DNA of 42,764 nucleotides from Candidatus Roizmanbacteria bacterium GW2011_GWC1_37_12 (GTDB lineage Bacteria > Patescibacteriota > Microgenomatia > UBA1406 > GWC2-37-13): positions 1-42,764 of the forward strand of contig LBST01000011.1 of the NCBI GenBank assembly GCA_000991135.1, written 5' to 3'. Of the stretch, positions 25,010-33,156 are shown in pieces (the stretch's first letter is position 1; each line of letters starts with the position of its first letter). A model generated the notes under the pieces. It was not told where the DNA came from and made no database searches. It was given only the letters and a program-made list of their open reading frames with translations. The position numbers and the translations under genes are program-made.

Positions 25010-25072
25010 TATAAGACATAGGGTATTATTTTAGTCTTTTAATCTCACTTCGTTCGATTATAATAACCATTA

Positions 25073-25807
25073 ATGGATATTCTTACAGTAAAAAATCTGA
25101 CGAAGAAATTCGGCAAGTTCACTGCGGTAAATAATATTTCCTTTTCGCTTAGGGAGGGTGAAATATTGGGCTTACTTGGCCCAAATGGAGCGGGAAAGAC
25201 TACAACTATTCAGATGCTTTTGGGAGTTTTGACGCCGACTCAAGGAGAAGTAAAGTATTTTAACAAGAGTTTGCAGGATAACCGGGAGGAAATATTAGAA
25301 AAGGTAAATTTTTCTTCGACCTATACTCAACTGCCTTGGCTTTTGACTGTTGAGGAAAATCTAACCTATACTTCTTATCTTTATAAAATCAAAGACAGAA
25401 AACAAAGAGTTAAGAAGCTTATCGAGGCTTTTAGACTAAAAAAGCTGATTAAGGAGCAAATGAAAGAACTTTCATCAGGTGAAGTGACTCGGGTGAATTT
25501 AGCCAAGGCTTTTATCAACTATCCCAAGGTTTTGTTGCTTGACGAGCCGACGGCATCCTTGGATCCGGAAACATCTGATTATATAAGGAAGTTTTTGATC
25601 AAAGAGAGAAATCAATTCAATTTCTCCATTATCTGGACTTCCCACAATATGGCTGAAGTTGAAGAGGTCTGCGACCGGGTGGTATTTATAAACCACGGAA
25701 AGATCATCGCCGACGATACGCCGGAAAAATTAGCCAAAACCATTGAGGTCTGTCACGTCGTCCTCAATGTTCCGGACGGGTTAAAAAGAACTGTTGAGAT
25801 CTGTTAA
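25073..25807 (+). CDS. ABC transporter ATP-binding protein, copy 2, ended early by an in-frame TAA
   Basis: A nucleotide-binding domain with intact Walker A (GPNGAGKTT), signature ELSSGEVTRVNL, Walker B VLLLDEPTASLD and H-loop TSHNMAEVEE. Translation ends at TAA 25805-25807 after residue 244 (RTVEIC). The same frame then continues for 62 more codons with clear homology to the C-terminal extension of copy 1. The gene is therefore either truncated by a nonsense mutation, or there is a base error here. The 244-aa product would still be a complete ATPase domain. The 5' 108 nt match copy 1 with three differences. TATAAT 25059-25064 lies 8 nt before the ATG. Confidence 0.9.
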   Translation: MDILTVKNLTKKFGKFTAVNNISFSLREGEILGLLGPNGAGKTTTIQMLLGVLTPTQGEVKYFNKSLQDNREEILEKVNFSSTYTQLPWLLTVEENLTYTSYLYKIKDRKQRVKKLIEAFRLKKLIKEQMKELSSGEVTRVNLAKAFINYPKVLLLDEPTASLDPETSDYIRKFLIKERNQFNFSIIWTSHNMAEVEEVCDRVVFINHGKIIADDTPEKLAKTIEVCHVVLNVPDGLKRTVEIC

Positions 25808-25996
25808 AACAAAAATGTCAATTATAAACTAGAAGCAAGAAATATCGTTATCGATCTTAAGGAAAAAGAAATTCCTGGTTTTTTGCGCGAATTGATGGAC
25901 CGAGGCGTATCTTACGATCAAATTAGTATTGATAAACCAACCCTTGAAGATTATTTCTTACAAGTTGCCCCCAAGAAATCAAAAGATGAAGTTTAA
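25808..25996 (+). pseudogene. Detached C-terminal extension of the copy 2 ABC ATPase
   Basis: In frame with the ATPase above and directly after its TAA. It encodes 62 residues containing ISIDKPTLEDYFLQVA, matching ITIEKPTLEDFFIKIA at the end of copy 1. Its own TAA (25994-25996) overlaps the permease start at 25986 exactly as an intact ATPase-permease pair would. One substitution restores the full reading frame. Confidence 0.8.
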
Positions 25997-26771
25997 CCGG
26001 ATTTACGCGCTGGTATTGCGGTTTTATTATCTGTTCAGACACAGCTGGGATAGAATCGGTGATGCTTTTTACTGGCCAACAATCGATCTGATGATTTGGG
26101 GTTTAACCAGTACTTTTTTCAAGTCATTCGCCCCCAACGCACCACAGATTATTCTCATTGTCTTGTCCGGCCATATGTTTTGGCTCATAGTCTGGCGGGC
26201 CCAGTATGAAATTACCGTTAATCTACTTGAAGAATTGTGGAACAGGAACATGATCAACATCTTTGTCTCGCCGATCAAATTTTCCGAATGGGTGACGTCA
26301 TTTATTATCGTCGGCCTGTCCAAAGCGGCGATGAGTTTTCCTTTTGCCATGTTGGTAGTTTATTTGGCTTATAAGATAGAGATACTTTTTTTCAGTTGGT
26401 ATTTTGTTCCGATTATTCTTTTGATGTTTATGACCGGCTGGTGGGTGGGGTTTTTTGTATCGGGATTAATCTTGAGGTTCGGTACCAAAGTCCAGACCCT
26501 GGCTTGGACGTTCGCCTGGCTGATCGGGCCTTTTGCCGCCATCTATTACCCGGTTTCGACCCTTCCAGGCTGGGCGCAGACAATCGCCCTGTTTGTCCCG
26601 GCCAGTTATGTTTTTGAAGGCGCCCGGGAAATAATCTACAACGGCTACACCGATCCGACCAAGTTTTATATCAGTTTTTCGATTAATTTAGTCTACCTGA
26701 TTTTGTCGATTGCTTTTCTTTATTCGAGTTTTAAAAAAGTTTTGGAAAAAGGATTGGTAAAGGTTTATTAA
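25986..26771 (+). CDS. ABC-2 type transporter permease, copy 2
   Basis: 261 aa and six helices, starting MKFNRIYALVLRFYYLFRHSWDRIGDAFYWP and ending with the signature region GPFAAIYYPVSTLPGWAQTIALFVPASYVFEGARE. I place the start at 25986 rather than at 25929. The upstream stretch belongs, in another frame, to the ATPase C-terminus, and the shorter N-terminus aligns with copy 1. Base composition is visibly more GC-rich than copy 1, so the two systems are not a recent whole duplication. The 3' end overlaps the convergent aminotransferase by 4 nt. Confidence 0.9.
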   Translation: MKFNRIYALVLRFYYLFRHSWDRIGDAFYWPTIDLMIWGLTSTFFKSFAPNAPQIILIVLSGHMFWLIVWRAQYEITVNLLEELWNRNMINIFVSPIKFSEWVTSFIIVGLSKAAMSFPFAMLVVYLAYKIEILFFSWYFVPIILLMFMTGWWVGFFVSGLILRFGTKVQTLAWTFAWLIGPFAAIYYPVSTLPGWAQTIALFVPASYVFEGAREIIYNGYTDPTKFYISFSINLVYLILSIAFLYSSFKKVLEKGLVKVY

Positions 26772-28099
26772 GAGAGATATTTTTTATAAGCAATCAGTTG
26801 GTTAACAAAAGCAGTGACGGCTTGAGGGATGAGGTTGATATCGCTGCCTATACATAGTCTTAACTCTTTTTTGCCTTCATTACTATCGACTGCTCTAAAG
26901 CTAGACTGACCGACGGTAAGGGGGACAAAACTCGTTGCCTTTGATCCGGTATATTTTGTCATCACCCAGATAAAAAAATCTAAGTTGTCAAAACCCGTCT
27001 TAATCGTTATATATAAACTTCCTTCAGGACAAGGCGAAGTCGGAATCACCCCTTTTTCCATGAGATTCGTTCTAATCGTTTTATAGATAACCGACATTTT
27101 TTTCTTATAAAGCTTTTTAAGACTGTCGAGAATAGACCTGTCTTCGGAAAGTTTGTCCAAGACAAACGATGATTTAATCTGGCCATGATTCTGGACGTTG
27201 CCGCGAATGCTTAGATCGCTAAAGATTTGATTCCTGATTTTTTCGTTTGGAATCAAACCGAAGCCGATTCTTACCCCGGGATTGTGAGCGAGTTTTGACA
27301 TGCTATCCAAGAAAACCAGATTTTGGTAAATTTTCTTTCTTTTTTCATTGGATACAGAATGGAGATATTCGATGAGCGTCGGGTTGCTGCTATAGTTATA
27401 AAGTGAATAAACGGCGTCCATGACGATATAAAGATCGTTTTTTAGGGCGTAATCAACAAACATGTCAATCTCTTCTCTAGAATAAATTACGCCTGTCGGG
27501 TTACTGGGGCTATTGATATAGACGGCCCTGATTCTTCCTTGTTTTTGCTTTTTGAGGGTGTTTTCGAAATCTTTTTTAGTAAAATGGAAGCCGTTTTCCG
27601 CTTTTGTCTCGATGACTACCCAGCCGGCCCCAGCCTCAGACAAAGCGACGTCAAAAGGATTGTAGTGAGGATCTGTCGCCAAAACCAGGTCACCCGGCCA
27701 AAGACTTGAATGGACAAATGAGTTCCACATTTCTGACGCCCCGTTGGATACAAGTAACGTATTGGCGTCTATATCGAAGTGCCAGTATTTTTTATAGAAA
27801 TTGACGAAACTTTGTCTTAAAACAGCCAAGCCAAGTGGTGATGTGTATCCGCGGAGGTCGGAATTTTTCTTCAGGAAGTCAGTTGCGTATTGGTCCCCTT
27901 GGGAAATTACTTTATGAATTAATAAATCTTGATCAAGCGGTTGACCGATATCAGCGTGGAAAAAGTTTTTTTTGCCGAACCTTTTTTCAGCGATGTCCAA
28001 AGACTGAATTATCCTCAAATCTCTCATAATATTGGCAGGAAGATCCTTACCTTTTTTCATGAAATGAGAGATGCCCCAGGTGATGGTTGTCTTAGTCAT
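26768..28099 (-). CDS. PLP-dependent aminotransferase, class I/II (fold type I)
   Basis: Transfers an amino group using pyridoxal phosphate. Expected residues are present: NSPSNPTG with Asn200, Asp228 in YIVMDAVYS with Tyr231, the Schiff-base lysine Lys269 in SMSKLAHNPGVRIGFG, and a substrate-carboxylate arginine in KELRLCIGSD. At 443 aa it is slightly long, with an unusual N-terminal 50 residues. It belongs to the broad aspartate/alanine aminotransferase group; the amino acid substrate cannot be told. A TATAAT lies 7 nt upstream of its ATG, divergent from the MurF-like gene. Confidence 0.9.
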   Translation of the reverse strand: MTKTTITWGISHFMKKGKDLPANIMRDLRIIQSLDIAEKRFGKKNFFHADIGQPLDQDLLIHKVISQGDQYATDFLKKNSDLRGYTSPLGLAVLRQSFVNFYKKYWHFDIDANTLLVSNGASEMWNSFVHSSLWPGDLVLATDPHYNPFDVALSEAGAGWVVIETKAENGFHFTKKDFENTLKKQKQGRIRAVYINSPSNPTGVIYSREEIDMFVDYALKNDLYIVMDAVYSLYNYSSNPTLIEYLHSVSNEKRKKIYQNLVFLDSMSKLAHNPGVRIGFGLIPNEKIRNQIFSDLSIRGNVQNHGQIKSSFVLDKLSEDRSILDSLKKLYKKKMSVIYKTIRTNLMEKGVIPTSPCPEGSLYITIKTGFDNLDFFIWVMTKYTGSKATSFVPLTVGQSSFRAVDSNEGKKELRLCIGSDINLIPQAVTAFVNQLIAYKKYLS

Positions 28100-28135
28100 T
28101 AGATTTATTATATCACCGCTTGGTATAATCTGTTA

Positions 28136-29446
28136 ATGAAAACTTTTGTTCTCTATTATCTTAGGTTTTTTGCCAGGTTGGCGCTTTTTATTCATAAACC
28201 AAAAATAATCGGTATCACCGGGTCTGTCGGAAAATCTTCAACCAGAAACGCCATTTACGCTATGATGAAGGACTATTTTAAAGTCAAAGCAATCAAAGAA
28301 GGCAATTCGGAGACGGGGATACCATTAGGAATCTTGGGTATTTCTCCCGGCCACTATCACCTACTCGACTGGCTAAGGATAATGCTGTTTGCCCCCTTCA
28401 AAATAAATAATTTAAAAGGAATAAATTATTTGATCGTCGAAATGGGAATTGATTCTCCGCTCCCTCCGAAGAACATGGATTATCTGTTGACGATTGTCAA
28501 GCCGGATATTGCCGTTGTTTTAAACGTATACCCTGTTCATACGATGCAGTTTGACGGAATAGTCGATGAGAAGATAACAGGAGAGAAGCGGATAAAAGAA
28601 ATTATTGAAAAAATAGCCGAAGAAAAGTTCAAAATTATTACCAAGGCTAAACCAAAAATAGGAATTTTTAACGAATTAGCCTCATTCCACCTCGGAGGTG
28701 GAAGAGGTACAAAGTTGACAAGTTTTGGACAGAGCGATGAGGCAGAAATTAAATTTTTAGACTATCAGGTCAGTTTGAAAAAGACGACCTTCAAGTATTT
28801 ATTAAAAGAAGAAAATAAAGAGATAGAAGTTAATATTAGAAATTTTGTTTTGCCGAGAGGCTATCTTGAGGTTTTTGCGGCTACAATCGCTGTTGGGAAA
28901 AATCTTGGATTGACCGATAACCGGATCATAAAGGGTCTAAGCGATAATTTTACCGTACCTTCAGGAAGAGGTAGTATTTTTGAAGGGATTAATTCATCGA
29001 TTATTATTGATTCCTCGTACAATGCCTCCCGCGCCTCTGTTTTGACTTTTTTGGAAATGGCGGAGACTTTGTCTGAAAAGGAAAATCGGCCCTTGGTTTT
29101 TTTAATGGGAGACATGAGGGAGTTGGGGCAGGAGGCAAAGATCGAACACGAAACAGTTGCTAAAAAAATTCTTGATATTAATGTTAGTCAAGTTTATTGT
29201 GTCGGACCAAATACCAAGAAATACATAAGGTATACAAGGTGGTTTAAGACGGCGATTGAAGTAGGTGACTATCTTCGTAAAACTCTGCCCTACCAGTCGA
29301 TTATCCTCGTCAAGGGATCGCAAAACGAAATCTTTCTGGAAGAGGCAGTGAAAAAAATACTAAAAAACAAATCAGACGCAAAAAAACTGTGCCGTCAGAA
29401 TGACTTTTGGATAAATAAAAAGAAAGAGTTCTTTCAGGGGGTGTAA
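28136..29446 (+). CDS. murF: MurF-like Mur ligase (UDP-MurNAc-tripeptide:D-Ala-D-Ala ligase family)
   Basis: ATP-dependent ligase that probably adds D-Ala-D-Ala to the peptidoglycan precursor in the cytoplasm. A hydrophobic N-terminus precedes the ATP loop GITGSVGKSST (about 26-36). Then come the Mur central-domain block NYLIVEMGIDSPLPPKNMDYLL and the C-terminal domain with IIIDSSYNASRAS and VFLMGDMRELG. The usual N-terminal UDP-binding domain is reduced, as in membrane-associated MurF-like proteins. Pairing with a convergent ddl supports the assignment. Residues 184-190 (FHLGGGR) are encoded by a 19-nt palindrome. TATAAT (28124-28129) lies 6 nt before the ATG. Confidence 0.85.
   Translation: MKTFVLYYLRFFARLALFIHKPKIIGITGSVGKSSTRNAIYAMMKDYFKVKAIKEGNSETGIPLGILGISPGHYHLLDWLRIMLFAPFKINNLKGINYLIVEMGIDSPLPPKNMDYLLTIVKPDIAVVLNVYPVHTMQFDGIVDEKITGEKRIKEIIEKIAEEKFKIITKAKPKIGIFNELASFHLGGGRGTKLTSFGQSDEAEIKFLDYQVSLKKTTFKYLLKEENKEIEVNIRNFVLPRGYLEVFAATIAVGKNLGLTDNRIIKGLSDNFTVPSGRGSIFEGINSSIIIDSSYNASRASVLTFLEMAETLSEKENRPLVFLMGDMRELGQEAKIEHETVAKKILDINVSQVYCVGPNTKKYIRYTRWFKTAIEVGDYLRKTLPYQSIILVKGSQNEIFLEEAVKKILKNKSDAKKLCRQNDFWINKKKEFFQGV
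28685..28703 (+). repeat. 19-nt palindrome, CCTCGGAGGTG family, in frame in murF
   Basis: TTCCACCTC and GAGGTGGAA are exact complements around one central G. The core CCACCTCGGAGGTG recurs, inverted, at 22007-22020 in the gene-free region, and CCTCGGAGGTG again at 22095-22109. It adds FHLGGG to the ligase between domains. Confidence 0.7.
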
Positions 29447-30546
29447 CTTCGTTTGAGCTTATCTTTTTCTTTCTTTTTTTCAATCGCCAAATTGATCAAT
29501 CGATCAAGGATCTCCGGATATGAAATACCAGAGGCATTGAATAGTTTGGGGAACATGCTGATTTTAGTGAATCCTGGAAGAGTATTGATTTCATTGATAT
29601 AAATCTTATTTTTCGGAGTGAGGAAAAAATCCACTCTGGCAAATCCTGAACACTCAAGTGTCAAGAAAGTTTTAACAGCAGTTTCCTGTATTTCTTTAGC
29701 GACTTTTTTAGGAAGATCGGCTGGGATAAGAAGATCAGCTCCGTTTTCATCAATATATTTGGCTTCATACGAATAAAATTCGTGATGCGGGATAACTTCT
29801 CCAAGTACTGAAGCAATTGGTTTATCATTACCCATGACCGAACATTCGATTTCTCTTCCTTGAATAAACTCTTCGATCATAATTTTTAAGTCGTATTTAA
29901 AAGCATCATTTAAGGCCACATTAAATTCTTTAAGATTATGAACTTTTGATATTCCAACAGATGATCCAGTATTAGCCGGTTTAACAAAAAAAGGAAAGAA
30001 GAACTTCTTTAATATCTTAGCCTTAGTTTTTTTATTAAATTGACTTTTTCTTATAGCCATAAACTTGGCAATGTTAATACCGGCAAGACTAAGAAGACGC
30101 TTTTGGACATCCTTGTCCATTCCGAGAGCCGAACCAATGACGCCGGCTCCTACGTAGGCGCTGTTGATCATTTCAAACATCCCTTGAAGTGATCCATCTT
30201 CACCGTAAGTACCATGGATGATCGGAAAAAAGACGTCGATTTTTCCCAGTTTTCTCCCCGACTCCATAGCAATAATTTCTGAACTGTTATCTTTATTTAC
30301 AGGTACGATATTTGTTGATACCGATTTATTTAATGCGATTAATTTTGGGTTAGTACTGTTGAGAAGATAGTTGGCGGGATTACCAAGCAACCAACGTCCT
30401 TGTTTATCAACACCGATAAGAAAAACATTATATTTATTTTTGTCTAAAGCTTCATAGATTGATTTTGCCGAAAGAAGCGAGACCTCGTGTTCACCGCTTT
30501 TTCCACCAAAGACCAAACCGATGTTGATTTTCTTATTTTTTACCAC
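29434..30546 (-). CDS. ddl: D-alanine--D-alanine ligase
   Basis: Joins two D-alanines with ATP for peptidoglycan precursors. GLVFGGKSGEHEVSLLSA marks the N-terminal domain; the ATP-grasp domain has FPFFVKPANTGSSVGISKV, IEEFIQGREIECSVMG and the C-terminal EINTLPGFTKISMFPKLF. All family landmarks are present in 370 aa. The start appears to be GTG at 30546; no clear promoter lies directly before it. The 3' end overlaps the convergent murF-like gene by 13 nt. With that gene it covers two consecutive steps of peptide-stem synthesis. Confidence 0.95.
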   Translation of the reverse strand: MVKNKKINIGLVFGGKSGEHEVSLLSAKSIYEALDKNKYNVFLIGVDKQGRWLLGNPANYLLNSTNPKLIALNKSVSTNIVPVNKDNSSEIIAMESGRKLGKIDVFFPIIHGTYGEDGSLQGMFEMINSAYVGAGVIGSALGMDKDVQKRLLSLAGINIAKFMAIRKSQFNKKTKAKILKKFFFPFFVKPANTGSSVGISKVHNLKEFNVALNDAFKYDLKIMIEEFIQGREIECSVMGNDKPIASVLGEVIPHHEFYSYEAKYIDENGADLLIPADLPKKVAKEIQETAVKTFLTLECSGFARVDFFLTPKNKIYINEINTLPGFTKISMFPKLFNASGISYPEILDRLINLAIEKKKEKDKLKRSYTP

Positions 30547-30566
30547 TTTTTAGTTTGTTTTAACAA

Positions 30567-30602
30567 GCCGTTGGCAACCTACGGGGTTGATTTTGGCACG
30601 GC
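30567..30602. repeat. Nested inverted repeat between dsbA-like gene and ddl
   Basis: GCCGT (30567-30571) pairs with ACGGC (30598-30602), and CAACC with GGTTG inside, around a CCTACGGG core like that of the CACCC elements in carA and the GT4 gene. It fills the 69-nt gap. It could act as a terminator on the minus strand, but no T run follows. Confidence 0.45.
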
Positions 30603-30615
30603 GTGGCAATCTAAA

Positions 30616-31263
30616 TTATAATGATTTTAAGAGATTTTTAAATTCGTCGAACGAATTAACATCGACTTTTTGTCCATTGAGAAAAAAAGTCGGAGTGGAG
30701 TTGACGCCTACCGATTCGCCTTCGGTCAGGTCGGATTGGACTTTATCTTTGACTTCTTTTGAGTCAATATCTTTTTGAAATTTTTCTGTGTCGAGCTTGA
30801 GGGATTTGGCAACTTTGATAAAGTAGTCTTTGGGATTGGATAGAGCGCTCCATTCGGTTTGTTTGTCATAAAGAATATTAACCATTTCCCAGAATTTATT
30901 CTGGTTGCCAGCGGCTTCGGCAGAGTAACCAGCACTAAAAGCATTTTTATGAATTTGATAAAGAGGGAAATGCCGGAAGACGAGCGTTGTTTTTTGGGTG
31001 ATGGCGAAATCAGGACTCGAGGAGGCTTCGAAAGTCTTTAAGACGTCATAGAATCCTTTACAGGCCGGGCACTGGATGTCACTGTATTCAATAAGAATAT
31101 TTTTGTTTTCTCTAGACCATTTGGTCTGGTCGCTGGCTCTTATTTTGTTAATTTCTTGGAAGTCGGTTTTGACCGGGTTATTAGTCAGTTTATAGGCGAA
31201 AAATAAAAGAATAAAAGTAACGACGATTGAACCTGTCCAGATAAGGATATTTTTTAGAGTCAT
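30616..31263 (-). CDS. Membrane-anchored DsbA-like thiol oxidoreductase
   Basis: Probably introduces disulfides into exported proteins. An N-terminal membrane helix (about residues 7-25) is followed by a thioredoxin-fold domain with active site Cys65-Pro-Ala-Cys68 (QCPACK). A helical insert and the cis-proline region VNSTPTFFLNGQKV follow, as in the DsbA/Thioredoxin_4 family. I use the ATG at 31263; TAAAAT lies 7 nt upstream of it, in keeping with the leaderless pattern. No DsbB or VKOR partner is in the window. Confidence 0.9.
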   Translation of the reverse strand: MTLKNILIWTGSIVVTFILLFFAYKLTNNPVKTDFQEINKIRASDQTKWSRENKNILIEYSDIQCPACKGFYDVLKTFEASSSPDFAITQKTTLVFRHFPLYQIHKNAFSAGYSAEAAGNQNKFWEMVNILYDKQTEWSALSNPKDYFIKVAKSLKLDTEKFQKDIDSKEVKDKVQSDLTEGESVGVNSTPTFFLNGQKVDVNSFDEFKNLLKSL

Positions 31264-31284
31264 CAAAGATATTTTATCACAATG

Positions 31285-32196
31285 TTATTTGATAGAGCTG
31301 TATATTTTATTATTAATCGGTATATTAATATTAAATTGTTTAGCGTATTTTATAACTGTGCCGTTTAAGGTTTCTATTTCATTTCTACCACCGCGTTCGA
31401 CGTCAACTAAAAGTGAAGATTTAGATGCAGGGTTAGTTTTTTCAGTCGTTGCCATCGTTATTTCGAAAATATTTTCTGGCAAATCAACTTTAAGAGCCTT
31501 AGCAACTTTTATAGTTTCTCTGACACAGTTTTCGTACTCAGTCTTTAAATTGTTGTCTTTTATAATTTCTCCGATTCGTTTTTTATATAAAGTAGTAATT
31601 CCAGAAAAAGCGGAGATTAAAACAAATTTTTTCCAAATATCTTGAGTGATATTTTTGGATAAAACCGCGTCAATTTCCGCCTCTCTCATTATTTTAACGA
31701 TTCGATCAAGTTTTTCGTTTGTAGAATTATTCCTATCGCCGATAATAAATCTTCCGATTCCGCCGACGCCTCCTATTTGTTCAATAACTCCTGGTTTAAT
31801 TCTTGTAGAAATCAAATAAGCAACACCTGGAAAAACAAGCCCTTTTTTGACATATTTTTTGATTTCTAGGTCGTTTTCAACTCCGTTTTGAAAAGTAATA
31901 ATTATAGTTTTATCATTAACAATCTCATTTAATTGTTTTGCGGCTTCTTGGGTATCGTATGTTTTGACGGTAAATAAAATCAGATCAGGATTTTTTATTT
32001 CCCTTAAAGAACTAATGACTTGAGCAGGTTTAATGAGGAAGTTTCCTTTGACACGATTTATTTGTAGGCCATTTTTTTTGATTGCTTGAAAATGATCCTT
32101 TCGAGCAACAAAAGTAACATAATTAGTACTTGTTTTGGCTAAAAGCCCTCCTAGGTAACCTCCAACTCCCCCACTCCCGACGATATAAATTTTCAT
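31285..32196 (-). CDS. 2-dehydropantoate 2-reductase family protein (PanE/ApbA)
   Basis: NADPH-dependent ketopantoate reductase fold. The dinucleotide motif is GSGGVGGYLG (7-16); the two-domain layout includes TFQNGVEN at the domain junction, a catalytic-type lysine in DIWKKFVLISAFSGI, and DVERGGRNEIETLNG near the C-terminus, with the conserved Arg/Glu. Length 303 aa is typical. No other pantothenate gene is nearby, so the physiological substrate is not certain. TATAAT lies 6 nt before the start codon. Confidence 0.88.
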   Translation of the reverse strand: MKIYIVGSGGVGGYLGGLLAKTSTNYVTFVARKDHFQAIKKNGLQINRVKGNFLIKPAQVISSLREIKNPDLILFTVKTYDTQEAAKQLNEIVNDKTIIITFQNGVENDLEIKKYVKKGLVFPGVAYLISTRIKPGVIEQIGGVGGIGRFIIGDRNNSTNEKLDRIVKIMREAEIDAVLSKNITQDIWKKFVLISAFSGITTLYKKRIGEIIKDNNLKTEYENCVRETIKVAKALKVDLPENIFEITMATTEKTNPASKSSLLVDVERGGRNEIETLNGTVIKYAKQFNINIPINNKIYSSIK

Positions 32197-32251
32197 AGAA
32201 GAATTATAACAACTTTTGCACCGATCGTGTTAAAAGTTGTTAAAGAATCTC

Positions 32252-32280
32252 TTGACAGTGAACAAGTGTTTACTTAGAAT
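32252..32280 (+). promoter_or_regulatory. Near-consensus promoter giving a leaderless transcript
   Basis: TTGACA (32252-32257), 17-nt spacer, TAGAAT (32275-32280). The ATG of the radical SAM gene begins at 32287, so the expected start of transcription coincides with the start codon. This is the clearest promoter in the window. Confidence 0.75.
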
Positions 32281-32286
32281 AAAGAA

Positions 32287-33156
32287 ATGGAATTCAAAGA
32301 AATAAGGGCAAAGAATATTCTTGTCCGCTGCGGGATTCCCGGAATCGACTACGTCATCAATCCTTACATCGGCTGCCGGTTTGCCTGCAAATACTGTTAC
32401 GCTTCGTTCATGGGCCGGTTTGTTGATAAGACGATTTATGACTGGGGCGAGTACGTCTACGCCAAGGTGAACGCTCCTGAATTATTAAATAAAGAAATAA
32501 AGAAATTAAAAAATAAGGGACGAGGCAAAGAAATATTCTTGAGTTCGGTGACTGATCCTTATCAAGGCGCAGAGGGTGATTACAAATTGACAAGGCAGTG
32601 TCTAAAGATTTTGGCCGACTACGGATTCGAAGGCGTTGTTTCAATATTGACGAAATCGAATCTGGTTATAAGAGATATTGATATTTTTAAAAAGTTAAAG
32701 CACGCTATTGTTGGGTTGACGGTGACTTCGACCGATGACGGTATTTCGCGATATTTTGAAAAAAGCGCACCAGCAGTTTCGGTCCGTTTGAAAACCCTTA
32801 AAATATTAAATGAAAATGGAATCAAGACCTATGCTTTTATTGGTCCTCTTCTCCCCCACTTCGTTGCTGAAAGCGATGAGCTGGAGAAATTATTTAAAGA
32901 ATTATCAGAAACCGGTACTAAAGATATTTTCGTTGAGCATCTAAATCTAGCAAAGTATATTCGTAACCGGTTATTCGAAGAAATGAAAGACGTCGATCAA
33001 GAAATCTTAAAGAAATTTTATTCTTCCCAGTCTAAGAGTTACCGGGTAGAATTAGAAGAAAAGATAATAAAATTGATTAAAAAATATAAAATGAATTTAT
33101 TAAAAGACATGGTTATTTTTCACAAGGAATTTCAAAAGCTGAAAAACAATGAATAA
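32287..33156 (+). CDS. Radical SAM protein of the SPL (spore photoproduct lyase-like) family
   Basis: An iron-sulfur enzyme using S-adenosylmethionine. The cluster cysteines are Cys30, Cys34 and Cys37 in GCRFACKYCYASF. Downstream blocks are FLSSVTDPYQGAEGDYKLTRQCL and VGLTVTSTDDGISRYFEKSAP, typical of the SplB-related 'radical SAM domain protein' group (COG1533). The substrate is unknown in most members. It overlaps the AlkA-type glycosylase gene by 8 nt, which hints at a DNA-repair role, as does the SPL relationship, but this is inference. Confidence 0.9.
   Translation: MEFKEIRAKNILVRCGIPGIDYVINPYIGCRFACKYCYASFMGRFVDKTIYDWGEYVYAKVNAPELLNKEIKKLKNKGRGKEIFLSSVTDPYQGAEGDYKLTRQCLKILADYGFEGVVSILTKSNLVIRDIDIFKKLKHAIVGLTVTSTDDGISRYFEKSAPAVSVRLKTLKILNENGIKTYAFIGPLLPHFVAESDELEKLFKELSETGTKDIFVEHLNLAKYIRNRLFEEMKDVDQEILKKFYSSQSKSYRVELEEKIIKLIKKYKMNLLKDMVIFHKEFQKLKNNE

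Noticed and set aside
25805-25807. Alternative genetic code to explain the stop in the ABC ATPase
   Set aside because: The codon is TAA, used as the normal stop of neighbouring genes; the known CPR recoding concerns TGA. TGA is also used here as a normal stop (for example carA).
31289-31645. 118-codon + strand open frame
   Set aside because: Antisense to the ketopantoate reductase-like gene; its hydrophobic translation is a by-product of the opposite strand.
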